A stretch of 64,000 nucleotides of DNA, from positions 9,972,255 through 10,036,254 of the forward strand of contig NC_029521.1 of the NCBI RefSeq assembly GCF_001577835.2. Direction: 5' to 3'. Below the pieces are notes generated by a model. The model was not told the DNA's origin and did not search any database. It saw only the letters and a program-made list of their open reading frames with translations. Positions 28,275-41,192 of this stretch are shown here, piece after piece (position 1 is the first letter of the stretch; each line of letters starts with the position of its first letter). This stretch comes from Coturnix japonica (Eukaryota > Chordata > Aves > Galliformes > Phasianidae). The position numbers were made by a program, and so were the translations under genes.

Positions 28275-28320
28275 ATATCCTTGTACCCAGGGAGCCTATA
28301 TCCTTGTATACAGGTAGCCC
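28275..28320. repeat. 23-bp tandem duplication
   Basis: ATATCCTTGTACCCAGGGAG and ATATCCTTGTATACAGGTAG stand side by side as two imperfect copies of a 23-bp unit, each followed by CC. It has no evident role. Confidence 0.7.
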
Positions 28321-31300
28321 ATCACGCTGCTTAGCACCCTGAGGTGCTCCTGTGTGAGTGAAAGCATATTTGGCTCCAGGGAAAGCACAAGATCTGCAAG
28401 CAAATGCAGACCAGGATGGAGAAATGCTTCACAATTTATCTTTTCTGCCATAAATATGTCTGCCCATCTCTCTGCTAGGAGAGGAAATGTCAGTCTGAAG
28501 CAGACAGAAATATTCAGACAAAAGGAGTTACATCTGGAGGCTTTTGTGAGATGAGTGGAGCCAAAAGAAGAAAGTGAACTTTTTCTCCCCCGATTTCCTT
28601 CCTATGTTGAGCCCTGTGTGCCTCCTCACAGGAATTTAGTGCAACGAGAGAAGAAATAGGGGCTCAAAAAGGCTTTACAACCCCAGGAAAGGTGAAGTTC
28701 AGTCTAAGGTATGTGTGATTTTCTCCCTCGAGGACTCTACATTTGAAATATAGCTTAGATTTCTTTTTTTTCCTTTTTTTATTTTTTTTTTTTTTTTAAA
28801 TGAGAATTTAATACACTTCATAAACCTGATCTTCTCTTCAACACCTTACCAGAAAACCTGGCAGATTTCAAAACAGGTTTTTAAAATATAAGAAGTAGGG
28901 GAAATTTGTCACTTGAGTTCCTTTTGAAAAGGTAGACAATACAGCTGGTAGCATTTAACTTTACAGTAATGGGCATATAAAGTTCATTTTTGCTCCTGGC
29001 AGGTATTTTTGTTTTCTTAAGAGTTAAAAACTGCTTTTCTTTTAACTGAGATCCTGCTTGGTGTCTAACACGCTGCCAGTCCCTTTCAGGAATACACAAG
29101 GAAAACCAAAAACAAACAAACAAACAAAAATCTGCTATTAATTCACTCCAAAGCTGTTTCCTGTTCTCCAGGTCAAAAGTAAAAGTAAAAAAATAAAAAA
29201 ATAATAAAAAAAAAAATCCCTATAACTAAACTCATCTTCTGAAAAACCCATCTGTTTAAAATCTTCTTGGTCACTAAACTGAGACATGTATATTTAGACT
29301 GTAAAACTGATCTGCCTCAGCAGAGCATCTTTCACCCTAGTTTGCATGTGACTGCACATGAAATAATTGGAACTACAAACTTCAGGTTTCTAGTTGCCTC
29401 CTACCTCTCCTTTTTCTCTTACCACTCTCAGCTCCCCCTGTTGCTGGTACTTCTCAGTCTTTAGCCTTCTGTAAGATTTTTACTTCAAGCCTGAAGTCCT
29501 CTGACTTGCTATGTACCACTTCTGGATTTTCTAAAGCATCATTTTGGATTACCACAAAATGCTGTCCCATCTCCATGTCCTTAGCATAGCTCTTAAGTAA
29601 CTCCACTGCAGCCCTGGCCCCACACCATCAGCAGCATAACAAGTGCCCTGGTGCTACCCAGACTTAATAAAATTATTTGGTCTATTGTCAAGTAATTTCC
29701 TGGACTTTTTGTTGTTGTTTGTTTCTTTCTTTCTTTTTAAAGCATTAGGAAGGGCCCGAAGTTTATTGGAAGGTTACAAAGAAACAGGTTGTCCAACTAG
29801 GCAGGGTTTAACCAGTGCTTAAATGCAGCCATTTCCAGATGGGAAGGAAGCAGGTGTCTGACCATAGCCATTTCACTGCACTCACAGGAAGCAACACAGG
29901 ACCTCTACAGTCAAGTCATGCTTACAGCTGTTCGTCTGTTCCTCACACAGCCCCTATCTTTAGTTCCAAAAGAGAACCTTTAGAGAACCAAAAGGAAAAC
30001 TTTTCAAAACATGGGGCCTGAGGGCCTGATTGCCCTGTTAGTCTCTAAGCACTGCCACCTGCATCTGGGTTACAGACCACGGCTGTGGCTTTGCTTTCTT
30101 CCTTGCATTCTATGGATATCTCCATGCTAATATGAAGTACACATCAGGGCACTCTCCTGCTCCAGGAGATCTTTCTGTCAGAGATGAACTTACTTCTTCC
30201 AACCCTATATGAACTGCTCCATTTCTTTAGCCAGCTAGAGGCACTGAAAACATTCCAGGACAGAAAGCACTTTGCTATAGTAATATTGAAATGTTAGGGG
30301 AAGACAAGTGGCATGGTGCAATGATTTTGCAGTGAAGGGAGAAGAATATCCTGCACTCAGTAAGCCAGGAGTGAAAATTACCTCCTCAGTTTCTCTTCTT
30401 AGCACATTTAGTTGCCTTGTAAGAGGAAGCCCTGGGTAGAATTAGCAGATGGCTCTGTAAGACTGGAGCTGGTAAACGTGGAAACTTGTGCAGCCCCCAG
30501 CCACAGCCCTGGCTGGTCCACCACAAATGCCTAACTGTGGGTGACTGTCTCTCTGCAGGATGGGAGCCAGTTTCTAAGCTGGGCACATGGGTATATTCTG
30601 CAACTGTAAGCCTTGTAAGGTTTCAGCACCCAACACCACCTCAGTGTCCAGTGTGATACAGCTGGATGGAGGGAATAGCTGACAGGCAGGGTGATGACTG
30701 TTTCTGTTGGCAGGAGATGAGGCAGGAACAGAGCTGTGCTGCTCTCCCTTGGAGAAATGATGGTGACAGCAAACACCTCCTTCTCCCCCCAGCAATGGTG
30801 TCTGTATTGCTCAGGCAGGGAGCAATCTGATACTGTCCCTGAGGAAATTCTCCAGCTCACCAACTGAGCACGATTCCTTCCTTGTAGCCCTCCCCCCGGC
30901 ACTTGCCAACAGAAGGGAGGACAACACAGTCTGGCCTACCCATCTCCTACCACCAGTGGTGGGGTGGGGGTTGAGTTAATCACATGGAAATCACTTTGGA
31001 CAATTAAACATGTAGATGAAAGGCCAACTGGCTGCACATGTTGCGTGGGGCATGACCTAAAAGCAATCCCAGCAACTGAGATGATGTAGTGTGAAAGCTG
31101 GATTAAACAGGTCAAGTAAATTTGGAGTGGCTAAGATAAACTGAACTCCCTTCCAAAGCATATGGTAGCATGTCCTAAACATGCCAAAACTGTGATAAGC
31201 TTGTTCCACAGTCACACTGCCAGTGGGAGAGAGCGAGGATGGTTATTTTGGAGAAAAGCTGCTCAAGAGGAGTTGTCAGGAAGTCACACATATTTATGGT

Positions 31301-34149
31301 TGAGCAGCGTGCTGAAGCCTGGTGGGTGCTGAGCTAGGCCAAGCTGCCATGTGTGGCTGCCTGCTCTGGGGTTTGGCTCCCCCATAAACTTCTACAATGA
31401 TTGGCAAGATATGCTGACAGCCCCCAGCAGCTTGGCTAGCAAATGGAGATGTCTTGCAACATCTGGGCCCAATTCCCACTCAGTTCCCACATACACCTGC
31501 ATTGAGCTCCCCTTGCAGGCAGTTTGGTATGGAAAGACAGTCTGCACTTCCCATCACAGGCTGAGCAGGGTGGGAAACATCACAAACTGAGCAAATTCCA
31601 ATCTGAGTCTGCAGCATAGAAAGAAGAGGTAGCCAACAGTGCAAAATATTCACCCATCCCCCTGTGCTATTCTCACATAAAAGCACCATTGGTAACACAT
31701 ACGGTGCACAATGTTTTATTGAAGAAATATAGCTCCGTTAGAAAAACCAAGCAGCCATCAGCCATTCTTGCACAGATTACCTAGGCTGTGAATTAATCAT
31801 ACTGGGAGCTCAGGGAATCCAAAGTGAGTTGCAAAAGGCCTTGGATGAACCACAGCTCTTTTCCACCACATAGTCCTCAGTGGCCACCCCTGCCCAGGTC
31901 AGCGCTGCTCAGGGACTGCAGTCTCTCACAGTGCTCCTATTTTATTTTCTTAACATTTAATTACCATATGCTTCATATTATCTTTGTTTTTACTTTGCCT
32001 TGGCTATCCCAATCCTTTGGCTATACTAGATAATCAAAAGTTGTCAGCAGTAAGCCGTTAGATAGTAAAGCACAGTACTTGAAAGATAGGAAATGTTAAG
32101 GGTCAGCTCTTCAAATTATTCCTGTATGGTTTTCTGCAATGTGTAAGGGACTTTCTCCATCTTGAACTCATCACTGGAAAAGATTTTAGCTTGTATATGT
32201 GGTTTCAGTGCTGCTCTTTTGAACAGCAGAGTGTCAATATCATTACTAATTGCCAAAGCCCTGCCCCATTTGCAAGGACAGGAATGGGATGTGCATATGG
32301 CATGCAATTTCCAGAGTAGGATGATGCATTAAGGGCACTGTGCTCCAAAAACAGCTGGACAACACACTCCTGTTTTCTACTTTCTCCATGAAATGTGTAA
32401 ATGTACCAAAGCTGATGAATTTACAGTTGTACACATAAAACCTTAGAAAATTTGCTGAATTAAGGCTGCACTAACTGGGGAAGGCAGAAAAAGTGACCTA
32501 AAAGCTTGGCGACTATAACACTATAAGATCAACATGGTGGAATGATGATACAGGAAATGTAAACACAAAATAACTAGCCGCATAAGAATGCATCAAAAAG
32601 TGCTCACCTTTCTCTGAAGATCTAGGCTCACAGGGGAAACTCCATAAGGCAGAGATCTCCAACCAAAGAACCTTCCAGAGTGGCAGTCAGCCCTTAAATG
32701 AGGTCTAAGAGTGGTGCAGCCAGGCTCTACCCCTTACAGTCACACAGCTGGATTGCCTTCACCTGTGCTCCCAGGGCTCACCTGGTTCTTTCCCCAGGTG
32801 CTCAATCAGTGGTTCAGGCCATGACTCAACAGTTACAACACAGTGACTTCTAACTATACACCCTTGACATTAGGGAGGAAAATTCTGTGCAAGGCATTGC
32901 CACAAGAGTGGTTGCCAGAGTGCTGCTGCTGGCACAGGCACATGATAACCTGACAGGTTGGCTGTGCCCTGAGCACACTGTTGTGTTCCCACAGTGGAAC
33001 TGGAGAAATGCCCCCTGCCATTCTGAAGACTGCCTTCTGGCTGAGGTGTAGCAGGCTCGTGTGGTTCCAGAGTGGCCTTCAGAAGCTCCCAGCTTACCCA
33101 GGACAACAGCTGCCATTTTGTGCAGCCAAAATGACCTGAAAAATAAAGCATTGCTGCAAGATTGTTCGAGGGCTGAGCATGCCACTTCTGCCACCCTGCC
33201 CTCTGTCAACTGGGCAAGGAACAATGACAGACACAATTATCTTCAAACTCTCTTGTACCACAGAGAGCAGGAGGGATTTGGGAGCTGTGTCAGCTGGGGA
33301 CTGCCAATGCAGCAGTAGCAGAACCTCCCCATGAGAGCCATCCAGACACCCTCCTGATGGCCTCTTATGAGAGGACCTGCTCCAGGCCCCCAGCCAGAGC
33401 AAATCACCCAGTCAGGGTTCTGCTTCCTGACCCGTTGGTAGGTGAGTCCCACCCCCAGTGGGCCTTTATGGGAGACATAAGGGATCGGGACTCTGCGGTT
33501 TAGCATCTACAGCAGTGACAAAGACCAGATTGCCACCACAGTTATTTCCTCTTTTAAGTAAAAGGGGAAACTGTGGTATCTCACACACCTCTGAGCAGAA
33601 ATAACTGACAAACACCAACTCCTTAATGGCAAAGGCTGCCATTGACAGCATCCGGGCTCCTCTATGGGATGCTGAACCACTAATTTCAAATGCTGCCCTA
33701 TGATGTGAAACACATTTATAGCTGTAGTGATCAGTGTGTTTTGGAAGACTTGCTTTTTTAAGTAAACCCCCAGGCTAGACGCTGACATCAGTTTTACATC
33801 TCTTGGTTAGCTCCCCCAGCTCAGGATGAGATCAAAACCCAGCCCCACACACTGCTGGCTGCTTGTGCAACACAAGCACACACACACACTAACATCTCTG
33901 GACATCTCCAGGAGCAATGGAAACTCATAATTCTTCTGGACAGGATGGATTTCCTGCTGAATTTAATAACAACAGTTGGAGACAACCGTCTGGATACTTG
34001 CTGCTTTGAGATAACCAGCCAGTAAAATAACTTTGGTGATTTTCACTGCAGAAAATTCATACACAACAGCCAGACATTTACTCTCCTATTTCTCATCATC
34101 ATTGTGCGTATTTATAGAGCCCCCTCATCTGAAAAATGCGTAAGAGTAA

Positions 34150-34345
34150 GGATTAAAAGTCAAGAGAGCCCACTATCAGCAAGATTGCTTTTTACAAGGT
34201 TTTCAAAATCTACTCTGAATTTCAGGGCTCTGGGTTGGAACTTTCACAAGAGCTCTAAATTTGGCACCCAGTTCCCTTTGAATTCACTTGAAGCTGGGAG
34301 TCTGTCTTCTTTCAGGGCCTTCAAAATCCCTAGTTTTTATCCACT
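34150..34345. repeat. Possible ancient amniote repeat
   Basis: The stretch contains TTTTCAAAATCTACTCTGAA, CTGGGTTGGAACTTTCACAA, GGCACCCAGTTCCCTTTGAA and CCTTCAAAATCCC. These resemble motifs of old interspersed repeats common in turtles, crocodiles and birds, with partial inverted symmetry between the two ends. I cannot name the family from memory, so this is a low-confidence call. Confidence 0.3.
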
Positions 34346-35406
34346 AAAATCAATGTGAGAGAGAGAGACTTCTAATAGGACAGAGAAAGTAACTCCTCCA
34401 AGATCAGATTGAGAACAAGAGTAGAAAGAAATGATAAGGAGTGCTGGCAAGGCAAGATTCAGATCAGGAAAGAGGTTTGTGGTTTCTTCAGTTTTAATAT
34501 AGTCTGAGTCCAAAAAGGAATGTTAAAGCATCCAGCCTGACAGCCTGCATGCTACAAGGCACTGAGTTTCAGCTAGTTGCTCTCATATTTAGCCTAGTAA
34601 CTCTTCTGGCATGCTTTCACCTGGACTGGAATACTCACATCAATTGATAGCTTGGTCCAACACTCATCATCCTCACTGCTCGGGCATTGGTTCTCATTTC
34701 CTAAATGAATTTGCATGCCTCAGTTTCCAGGTGTTGTTTCTTTTTGTGCTTTCATATGGTGAGTTAAGTACCTGGCATTTTCTCCCACATTCCACTCACA
34801 CAGCATAATTCAGTCACTTAGTCCCTTCACTTCCAGCCCTTCTCTAGTCCCAGTCTCCGTGACACACCACTGACCTCCCACCCCTCACTGTCCATGTGAT
34901 GACTACTTCAGGAGAGATGTTTTCCCCAGTGGCTGGGCTGGAGCTAAGCTTCAGGTTTTGAAGTCACAGGCTTGGATGCTGTGCTGCTGCTGCTGTGCTC
35001 TGTACACTTTCTGGGAGCACTGAGCAAGCCATGCATGCAGGGACCACGTCAGCCTGAGCAAGCTTCAACACCTCTGGATCTTTGCTTGAGCTGGGACCCT
35101 CCCTACACCCTCCCTGCTGTGATGGTGTGAGAGAGACCAGCCCCAGTGCTGCTGGCAGCCCAACAGTGTGAGCTCACAAGGCGTGGCCACGCACAGCTGA
35201 GTTCCTCGAGGTCTTGCTGCCTCACAGCCTAGTTATTCCAAGGATCCCTCCAACACAGTCCAGCCCTGCAGCTCAGGATGCAGGACAGGCGGCCCAGGGG
35301 AGGGCATTACTGGGGTCTGAGGACAACATGGCCTCAGGGACTTAGACTTGCTTCCAACCTGACTGTCATTCAGGGAGGAAATCAATTTGATTTTAAATAC
35401 TAGAAT

Positions 35407-35408
<2 letters not shown>

Positions 35409-35440
<32 letters not shown>
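35409..35440. repeat. Homopolymer T32
   Basis: An uninterrupted run of 32 T lies in intergenic DNA. There is no retroposon body next to it, so it is treated as simple repeat. It is a likely site of assembly or length error. Confidence 0.95.
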
Positions 35441-35441
<1 letters not shown>

Positions 35442-38400
35442 TTACCAAAATTGTCTCCAAACTCACTCCTTTTGCTGGGCCCTCACCCACTGTCATAAGG
35501 AAGATGTCTGTTACAGCTTTTTGTTGTCCAACAGGAGTTAATGACCCCACGAATCTCCCTGTGCTGAACTGCCGGAGCAGATTATGGGGATAAAAAACCC
35601 TCTGGCAGAAGCCATCAGGGAACCAGTCTGGATGGACCTGGGAGTGAAAAGAGCAGCTCAGAGTGGCCCAATGCACCAACTCAGCAGTTTTCCTATCAGA
35701 GGAGGTTGAAAACACACTGGGAGTGTGTCCCATTGAGCATCAGTTACCAGCTCTTTATTTACAACTCACAAACGTAATCGCATTTCAAATCTATCTGAGG
35801 AAATGAGTGGCTGCTTTGATTTCTTTCTAAGCTATGAATTTTGTTACCAAAAAAACAACCAACAAAAAACCCCACTGCATTAAAACACAAATGCTGATTA
35901 TTAAAAAGCAAAGCCAATAAAAATGATCCAGAGGACAACATTCCTTAGTGAAGACCATAAAACAAAAGGACATGGGAAGGACGTTTTAGAAGAAAGCGAG
36001 AGGAAATTAACTGCCAGCTAGTCCTGGAAGCAGAACAGGTCACATGAACAGACTTCAAAACAAGTCAGACACAGTACCCTTTCAGACTCATCATTGATCA
36101 TGCTTCATAGGATGGAATGTGGCTCCTCGGACACTGCCCACCACACCAGAAGCTTTGCCCTTACCATTAGCAGGCAGGGAGTTTTGCATGCTGTCAGCTC
36201 TGGCACATCCAGGCACATGGAATATTTTTCAGGGAAGGAAAAGAGAGGAGGGATTAGAAGTTCCTGGGTGTTTAATTGGGTTAGGTGTTATTTTAAGCAT
36301 TAGAGAGCAGTTGTAGCTCGCTGCAGGCTTCAGAGACAGACATTCGGTCACAGTTTCATGCCGAGGTTTGATCTAAGTCCATGTCTAGTTTTAATAAACT
36401 GGTGGCTGTAATAAAGGGCAAGGAACTTGAAAATGTGCAGGACTAAGATATAATATTGTATAGTTCACCCTGCAAGGCAGAATGCTGATATCTCACTAAT
36501 GTAAATTAGAGGCTGTTGGAGAGTTTCCAAAAGTAAAGGACTTAGCTTACATTCTCATTTTTATTCTCTCTTTTCCCCTCCATTTTCCATCTTTCCATGT
36601 CAGCTGTGCTCACTCATGCTGATGGTCTTCTGGAGGCCATGAAGCCACCTCGGTGTTGGTCCTCCAGCTCTGAGAAACCTGGCTACAAGACCACAAAAAA
36701 CAAAACAAAAAAATGAAACAACTGGTTGTTAATTAAGTACATCCCCAGCAGGAAATACTGATGTCCTAATAAATCACACTGCATTGGAATATAAGAAAAA
36801 TGTCACTCATTAGATAAGATCTAAATTAACCTGAAGATCACAGAAGTGATTTTCCTGCTCTTTTTTCCCTTGGGGACTGTCCTCTTCCAACACATCCCAC
36901 CTAGCTGGCTAAATGCCAGGCATCCAGCTCAGTGGAAAGGCAGCAATCACGGGACTGCATCATGCAGGTGAGACCAGAGCTGCAATCAGTTTATCATCCA
37001 GACACACAAATATGGCTGATTTTGAGTGAAGAATTTGTGTTGAAGCTACAACCTTAGAGACAGGCACTCTAATAACAAAATAGAGGGAAATTTAGGATAA
37101 CAAATTACATCATTAGAACGTGAACAATTTAGGGTCTTGTTAAGCCCAGGACCTTAGTCAGCAATGACACACTGGGGCAATATTTTTTTAACTCTTTGAC
37201 TCCTTGATAGCGAGTTAAGGCTACCCTGTTAGGGGCTCTGCTTGCAAAAACAACATGGAAAAAAAAATCTGTTATCTACAAGCTGCTACAGAAGCTGTTG
37301 AAAAACTCCATTCAGCTTCATTCCTGAGAAACTGAGACAGCTTCTGGGCAGAGGAAGCTGGCACGGGCTGGTGCTCCAAATGCCTGTAAAGAGGAAGAAA
37401 AGGAACTGAGTTGTCCTGGCTGGGATAATAATGACTACAGCTGCAAAGTCCCACTGAGAGCTTTTTCAGTTTAGAAAGCAAAGAAAACAGAAAGTGCAAA
37501 GAATAGGTAAACCTGCTGCCAGATGCAGGATGCTGCTGCCACAGCTGGGGTGGGACACTGGGAGCAGGGAACATCCTTCCCTCACTCTCCTGCTCCTCTG
37601 CACCTCTAGGATCAGATTTGAGAGGTGGCAGCCAGCTCATTAGCTGGAGTAATTAAATGGGAATGAAGCCATCACCTGCAGCTGGACAGTGCTGTGGGGC
37701 TGCTGGAAGTGCTCCAGGAATGGGGCTGCAACTGATGGAGAAAAGCTAGCTGCACACATTGAATGTCATGCTTCTGAGTGTCTGTAAAGCGTGGGGCACC
37801 ATGGGGTCTGCATGCATTGGGACCTCAAGCAGGGCCATAGTCTGCTGGAGGCCATTCGACTGGGATGGGCTCTGGAAAATTCTTTCATAGTATTGTGAAG
37901 AGGAAAAAAAAAAAACAACAACAAAAAAAAAACATTTCCTTTCATTGCAGCATGAAAGGAGCAGTGCTGGAAAGGTGGAGAAGAGGAAGACGTAATTATC
38001 TCCACCACTGTTCCAAAACAGTTTCTGTGCTTTCTGTTTCTAACCACAAGTAACCCTCCAGCTCACCCCGGAAATGAAGTCATCCTTGCAACTAAAAGGA
38101 GCCTCTTGTTTACCTTCATTGTATGTTCCTGTGTCTGTGTGCACGAGCACTGTTTTCCAAATCCAGGACAGTGTAGCTCAGAGCAGCTGTGAGGGAAACC
38201 AGATGACAGTGCTGGAAAAGCGAGCAGTTCTACCCTGACCCCATGGGCACTGTGTTAGAGCAGCAGCCAACACTGAGTGGTTGGTCCTGCAGCAATCTCC
38301 CCTTCTCCCTCTGCTGTGTTGAGCTCTCAAGCTCTGTGCCATCCTACTCACTCCACAAGCAAAGGGAAGCATTCAGCAGAGAGCTACTTGGGCTTTTTTC

Positions 38401-39020
38401 CTGCTTGGAATTAGGAGATGCTGCAGCCCCAGCGCCTACCACTGTTTGCACGCAGCAGTTTGATGTATCAAGGATTAGGGTCAGCAGGGGCAATGGCAAG
38501 AGTGTGCAGTACAAGCTGCAGCTCCCAGCTGGGTGCTGCCCTTGTTTCTGCTGGGCCAGCCGTGGGCTGGGGTAGAGAAGGCAGCATTTCAACCCCTGCA
38601 GTTTAAGCATGGGAACGTTCTTTAAAAATTCAGCAAGGCTTTTATAGGGTGCTGGCAGCACAGGCAAACCACGTGACATTGCAAGGCTGAGCTCGTGTGT
38701 TGGCATCCCCTGGATTTTAATGCACAGAATCACGTAGCTTTCTCCAAGGACACTTTGCACTTTGTTTGGCCTTGGCAACCATCAAGTTAATAGCAAAGCC
38801 TCTTCCAAAAAAATAAAATCCCAACCAAACACTGACTTTTGGCAGGAGAAAAAGAATCCAAGGCACTGCATCACTTGGAGCAAGCACTGTTTAGTACTAA
38901 TGCAAAATTTATGGCTGCAGCAGAGCTGAACTGTGCAGCTGCTGCCTCCTCATGCCTTGGATCCCAGGGGAGCAGCTCCTGGTTGCGGGGCATGGCTCAG
39001 CTGGGTGGAACAGAAGAAAA

Positions 39021-39086
39021 GGATGGACAGACAGATAGATGGATGGACAGACAGATAGATGGATGGACAGATAGATGGATGGGTGG
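39021..39086. repeat. GGAT/GGACAGACAGATA tandem array
   Basis: The 20-bp unit GGATGGACAGACAGATAGAT occurs twice in perfect tandem (39021-39060), followed by a third, shortened and altered copy. It is a tetranucleotide-based microsatellite of mixed units. Confidence 0.92.
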
Positions 39087-39275
39087 CATTTGGCCCCAGT
39101 CACGAGAGTCCCTCTGGAGGGAGCTGGGGGTGAGGCCAGAGCAAGCAGGAAAAGCACCCTGTACTTGCAGCCACTAAAAGCGATTTCCACCTGGTAATTT
39201 CAGCAGCTGCTCTGCCCACCTTCCCAGATGAATTGTAAGAGGTGAGTGAAAACGAGAATGGTGACAAAGTTTCCA

Positions 39276-39398
39276 CCCCCCCCCCCCAAAGCTCAGTATC
39301 AGCACATTTTTAACTTCTCCTTGACCCTGTCTTAAAGACACAGTAATATTTTTTCCCTGATAAAAGTTCTTTTTTGTTGTTGTTGTTGTTGTTGTTTT
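39276..39398. repeat. C12 homopolymer and (TTG)n tract
   Basis: Twelve consecutive C lie at 39276-39287, and about seven to eight TTG units lie at 39374-39398. Both are simple sequence; the C-run could form unusual structures or stall a polymerase. Confidence 0.9.
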
Positions 39399-40439
39399 GT
39401 TCTGGCTGTTAAAAAAAGCAATGGTTCATCCAAGCTGTCTTTTGGGTGGTTACAGTCAATATCGTCAGAGCCACACTGCAGCCCCTGGATCCACCCAGCA
39501 CTGCCCTCCTTCAGCTGGAGCCAAGGAATGCCAGAGGAAACACAGCACCCAGCGCCAGGCAGCACAGCAGGAGCCCAGTGCATGGTGCCACTGCCCAGCA
39601 GCAGAGCCGGACTCCAAAGTACCACTCAGCAGCAGTGGGCTTACACCCAGTAAATCACAGTGTATGTTACCAAAGCAGCTGGAGAGCTAGCTGTCCACCC
39701 AGTGGGGATGCATGACTGGGGCTATGGCTGAGGGCTTGAAGCCCAGTTCCCTGTTCATTTACACTGCTCTCCTACAGTACCAGTGACCTGAGCGTGCTGC
39801 TGCCTTCCTGAGGGAGGGGTCACTGTGCTGCTGGGCTTTCCTCCGTTCTGCCCTAACTTCATCAGTCCCGGCGATGACCTAATCCTAATTTTTTGTTCGC
39901 TGAACCTCCTAAAAAAAAAATGAGCAATTCAGACAGCACTGACTGAACTCAGGTCAAAACCATCAGCAGTGTTTCATTTCCAGTGGTGTCCCAGGACATC
40001 TTCACTGACAACACTGCGGACAGCAGCTGCCAATGGCCCATGGCACACTCCCCCGGACCTGACCTGACTGCTTCGGAGCCATGAGGGAGGGTCTGTCCAG
40101 CCACAAGCCTTCAGCCTGCAGCACAGCATCGGCTGTCCCTGAAAAGGCCATATCAAGTAATCTGCATACATTTCAATGCTTCACATCCTCTAGGCTCAGA
40201 CTGCAGATACATTGCCACAAGCAGTGCACGCACTGCAACAGAGAACGGTATCTGGTACCTCCGATGCCACTTCTTCAAAGTATTTGAACGTTACAAACAC
40301 AAACACACAGCCCCAGCCCAGCACCAATCAAAGCAACCTATGTAAGCAGTGTCTGGGACATAATTTGAACACGAGACTAAACAAAAACATTTGTGAGTTT
40401 GTTGAAAAAACTCTGCAATATAAACTCGGCTTTTTGCTG

Positions 40440-40680
40440 CCCATCTGTTGGCAGTCCCTGGCTCCGGGCACTGCTCCCCGTGTCCCCCTAACCCCATGCA
40501 CCACGACTCGTCCACCCCACGGGTCTCAGCCCAGCGCCGCCTCCGGACCGCCCGGCCCCGCCGACGGGCAGCAGCACCACCTCGCGGTCACACCGCGCTT
40601 CGCCTTCCACCTTCTCGCGTGTTGGAGCACAACGGAAGCGTGCAGGCGGTGGGGATTTAACATCTCAGACGATTTCACAA
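40440..40680. promoter_or_regulatory. Isolated CpG-dense patch (small CpG island)
   Basis: Roughly twenty CpG dinucleotides fall within about 150 bases (40500-40655), in a region where the flanks have very few. It lies about 0.9 kb beyond the likely PPIF 3' end and 8 kb from the PPIF promoter. No coding exon is recognised, although open frames cross it on the + strand. CpG clusters of this density usually mark an unmethylated promoter or enhancer, so an unannotated non-coding transcript start or distal element is possible. Confidence 0.55.
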
Positions 40681-40995
40681 GTCACTTCGGTTACTGTACC
40701 CCCTTCACAGCTGAAACGTGCGTCCTTTGAGCCTTTCTCCGTCCCAGACAAAGCTACGAGGCAGAGGTCTTTGCTGTAGAAAAGCAGCCTCCAGTGCCTA
40801 CTCCAGCATCCACCCGCACACCAAGACATGGCACAGTGCTGGAAAGGGAGAAGCCGCTGCTCCCCATGCCACCAGCAAGACCCAAGGGCTCCCCAGAAAT
40901 GAGAAAGCAGCCAGGAAAACTCTAGTGCCTGCTAGATTCAAGGACAAATGGTTTCAAACTAAAAGAGTGGAGGATTTAAACTGGATAGCTCTTTA

Positions 40996-41192
40996 TAAGG
41001 GTGGTGTGAGGCACCAACACAAACTGGCCAGAGAGGAGGCAGGGGGCCCTGTGCCTGGAAACATCCAGGGTCAGGCTGGATGGAATTCTAAGCACCTGAC
41101 CCAGCTGTAGGTGTCCCTGTTCATTTCAGGGGAGGCTGGACTAGGAGACGCCTCTAAGGGTCCTTTCCAAACCAAATTATTGTATGACTCTA
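40996..41192 (+). mobile_element. CR1 LINE 3' tail
   Basis: The sequence matches the CR1 3' UTR in order: GGGTGGTGTGAGGCACCAAC, CCTGGAAACATCCAGGGTCA, GGCTGGATGGAATTCTAAGC, CAGCTGTAGGTGTCCCTGTT, AGGGTCCTTTCCAAACC, ending TTGTATGACTCTA. It is severely 5'-truncated with no coding remnant. It lies antisense to PPIF, just downstream of its probable 3' end. Confidence 0.92.

Larger units (their letters stand above)
25710..40430. other. ZCCHC24-PPIF intergenic region, no supported gene
   Basis: I see no conserved coding exon on either strand. Open frames of up to about 130 codons exist, for example on the - strand at 30531-30902, 32850-33236, 37272-37640 and 38344-38778. None has recognisable family features, and many overlap on opposite strands. 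Contents that can be named are a 23-bp tandem duplication near 28275-28320, a possible ancient repeat (34150-34345), T32 at 35409-35440, a TGGA/CAGA/TAGA array (39021-39086), C12 at 39276-39287 and (TTG)n at 39374-39398. Base composition alternates between AT-rich blocks (25.7-30 kb) and richer GC blocks (30-40 kb). Confidence 0.75.

Noticed and set aside
30531-30902. 123-codon open frame on the - strand in intergenic DNA
   Set aside because: Cys/Trp/His-rich low-information sequence with no recognised motif and several overlapping alternative frames. Typical of chance frames in GC-richer DNA.
32850-33506. Cluster of overlapping - and + strand frames of 85-128 codons
   Set aside because: Frames overlap one another in different phases and resemble no family. 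None shows conserved exon borders.
34376-34430. Second possible MIR fragment (antisense, around AGAGAAAGTAACTCCTCCAA)
   Set aside because: Only one short block resembles MIR and the following sequence does not continue the match, so it could be chance.
35233-35733. 166-codon - strand frame containing a poly-Lys run
   Set aside because: The Lys run is just the translation of the T32 homopolymer, which happens to bridge two unrelated stretches.
40212-40730. 172-codon + strand frame across the CpG-dense patch
   Set aside because: High GC removes stop codons by composition. No domain or homologue is recognised, so the CpG patch is reported as a possible regulatory site only.
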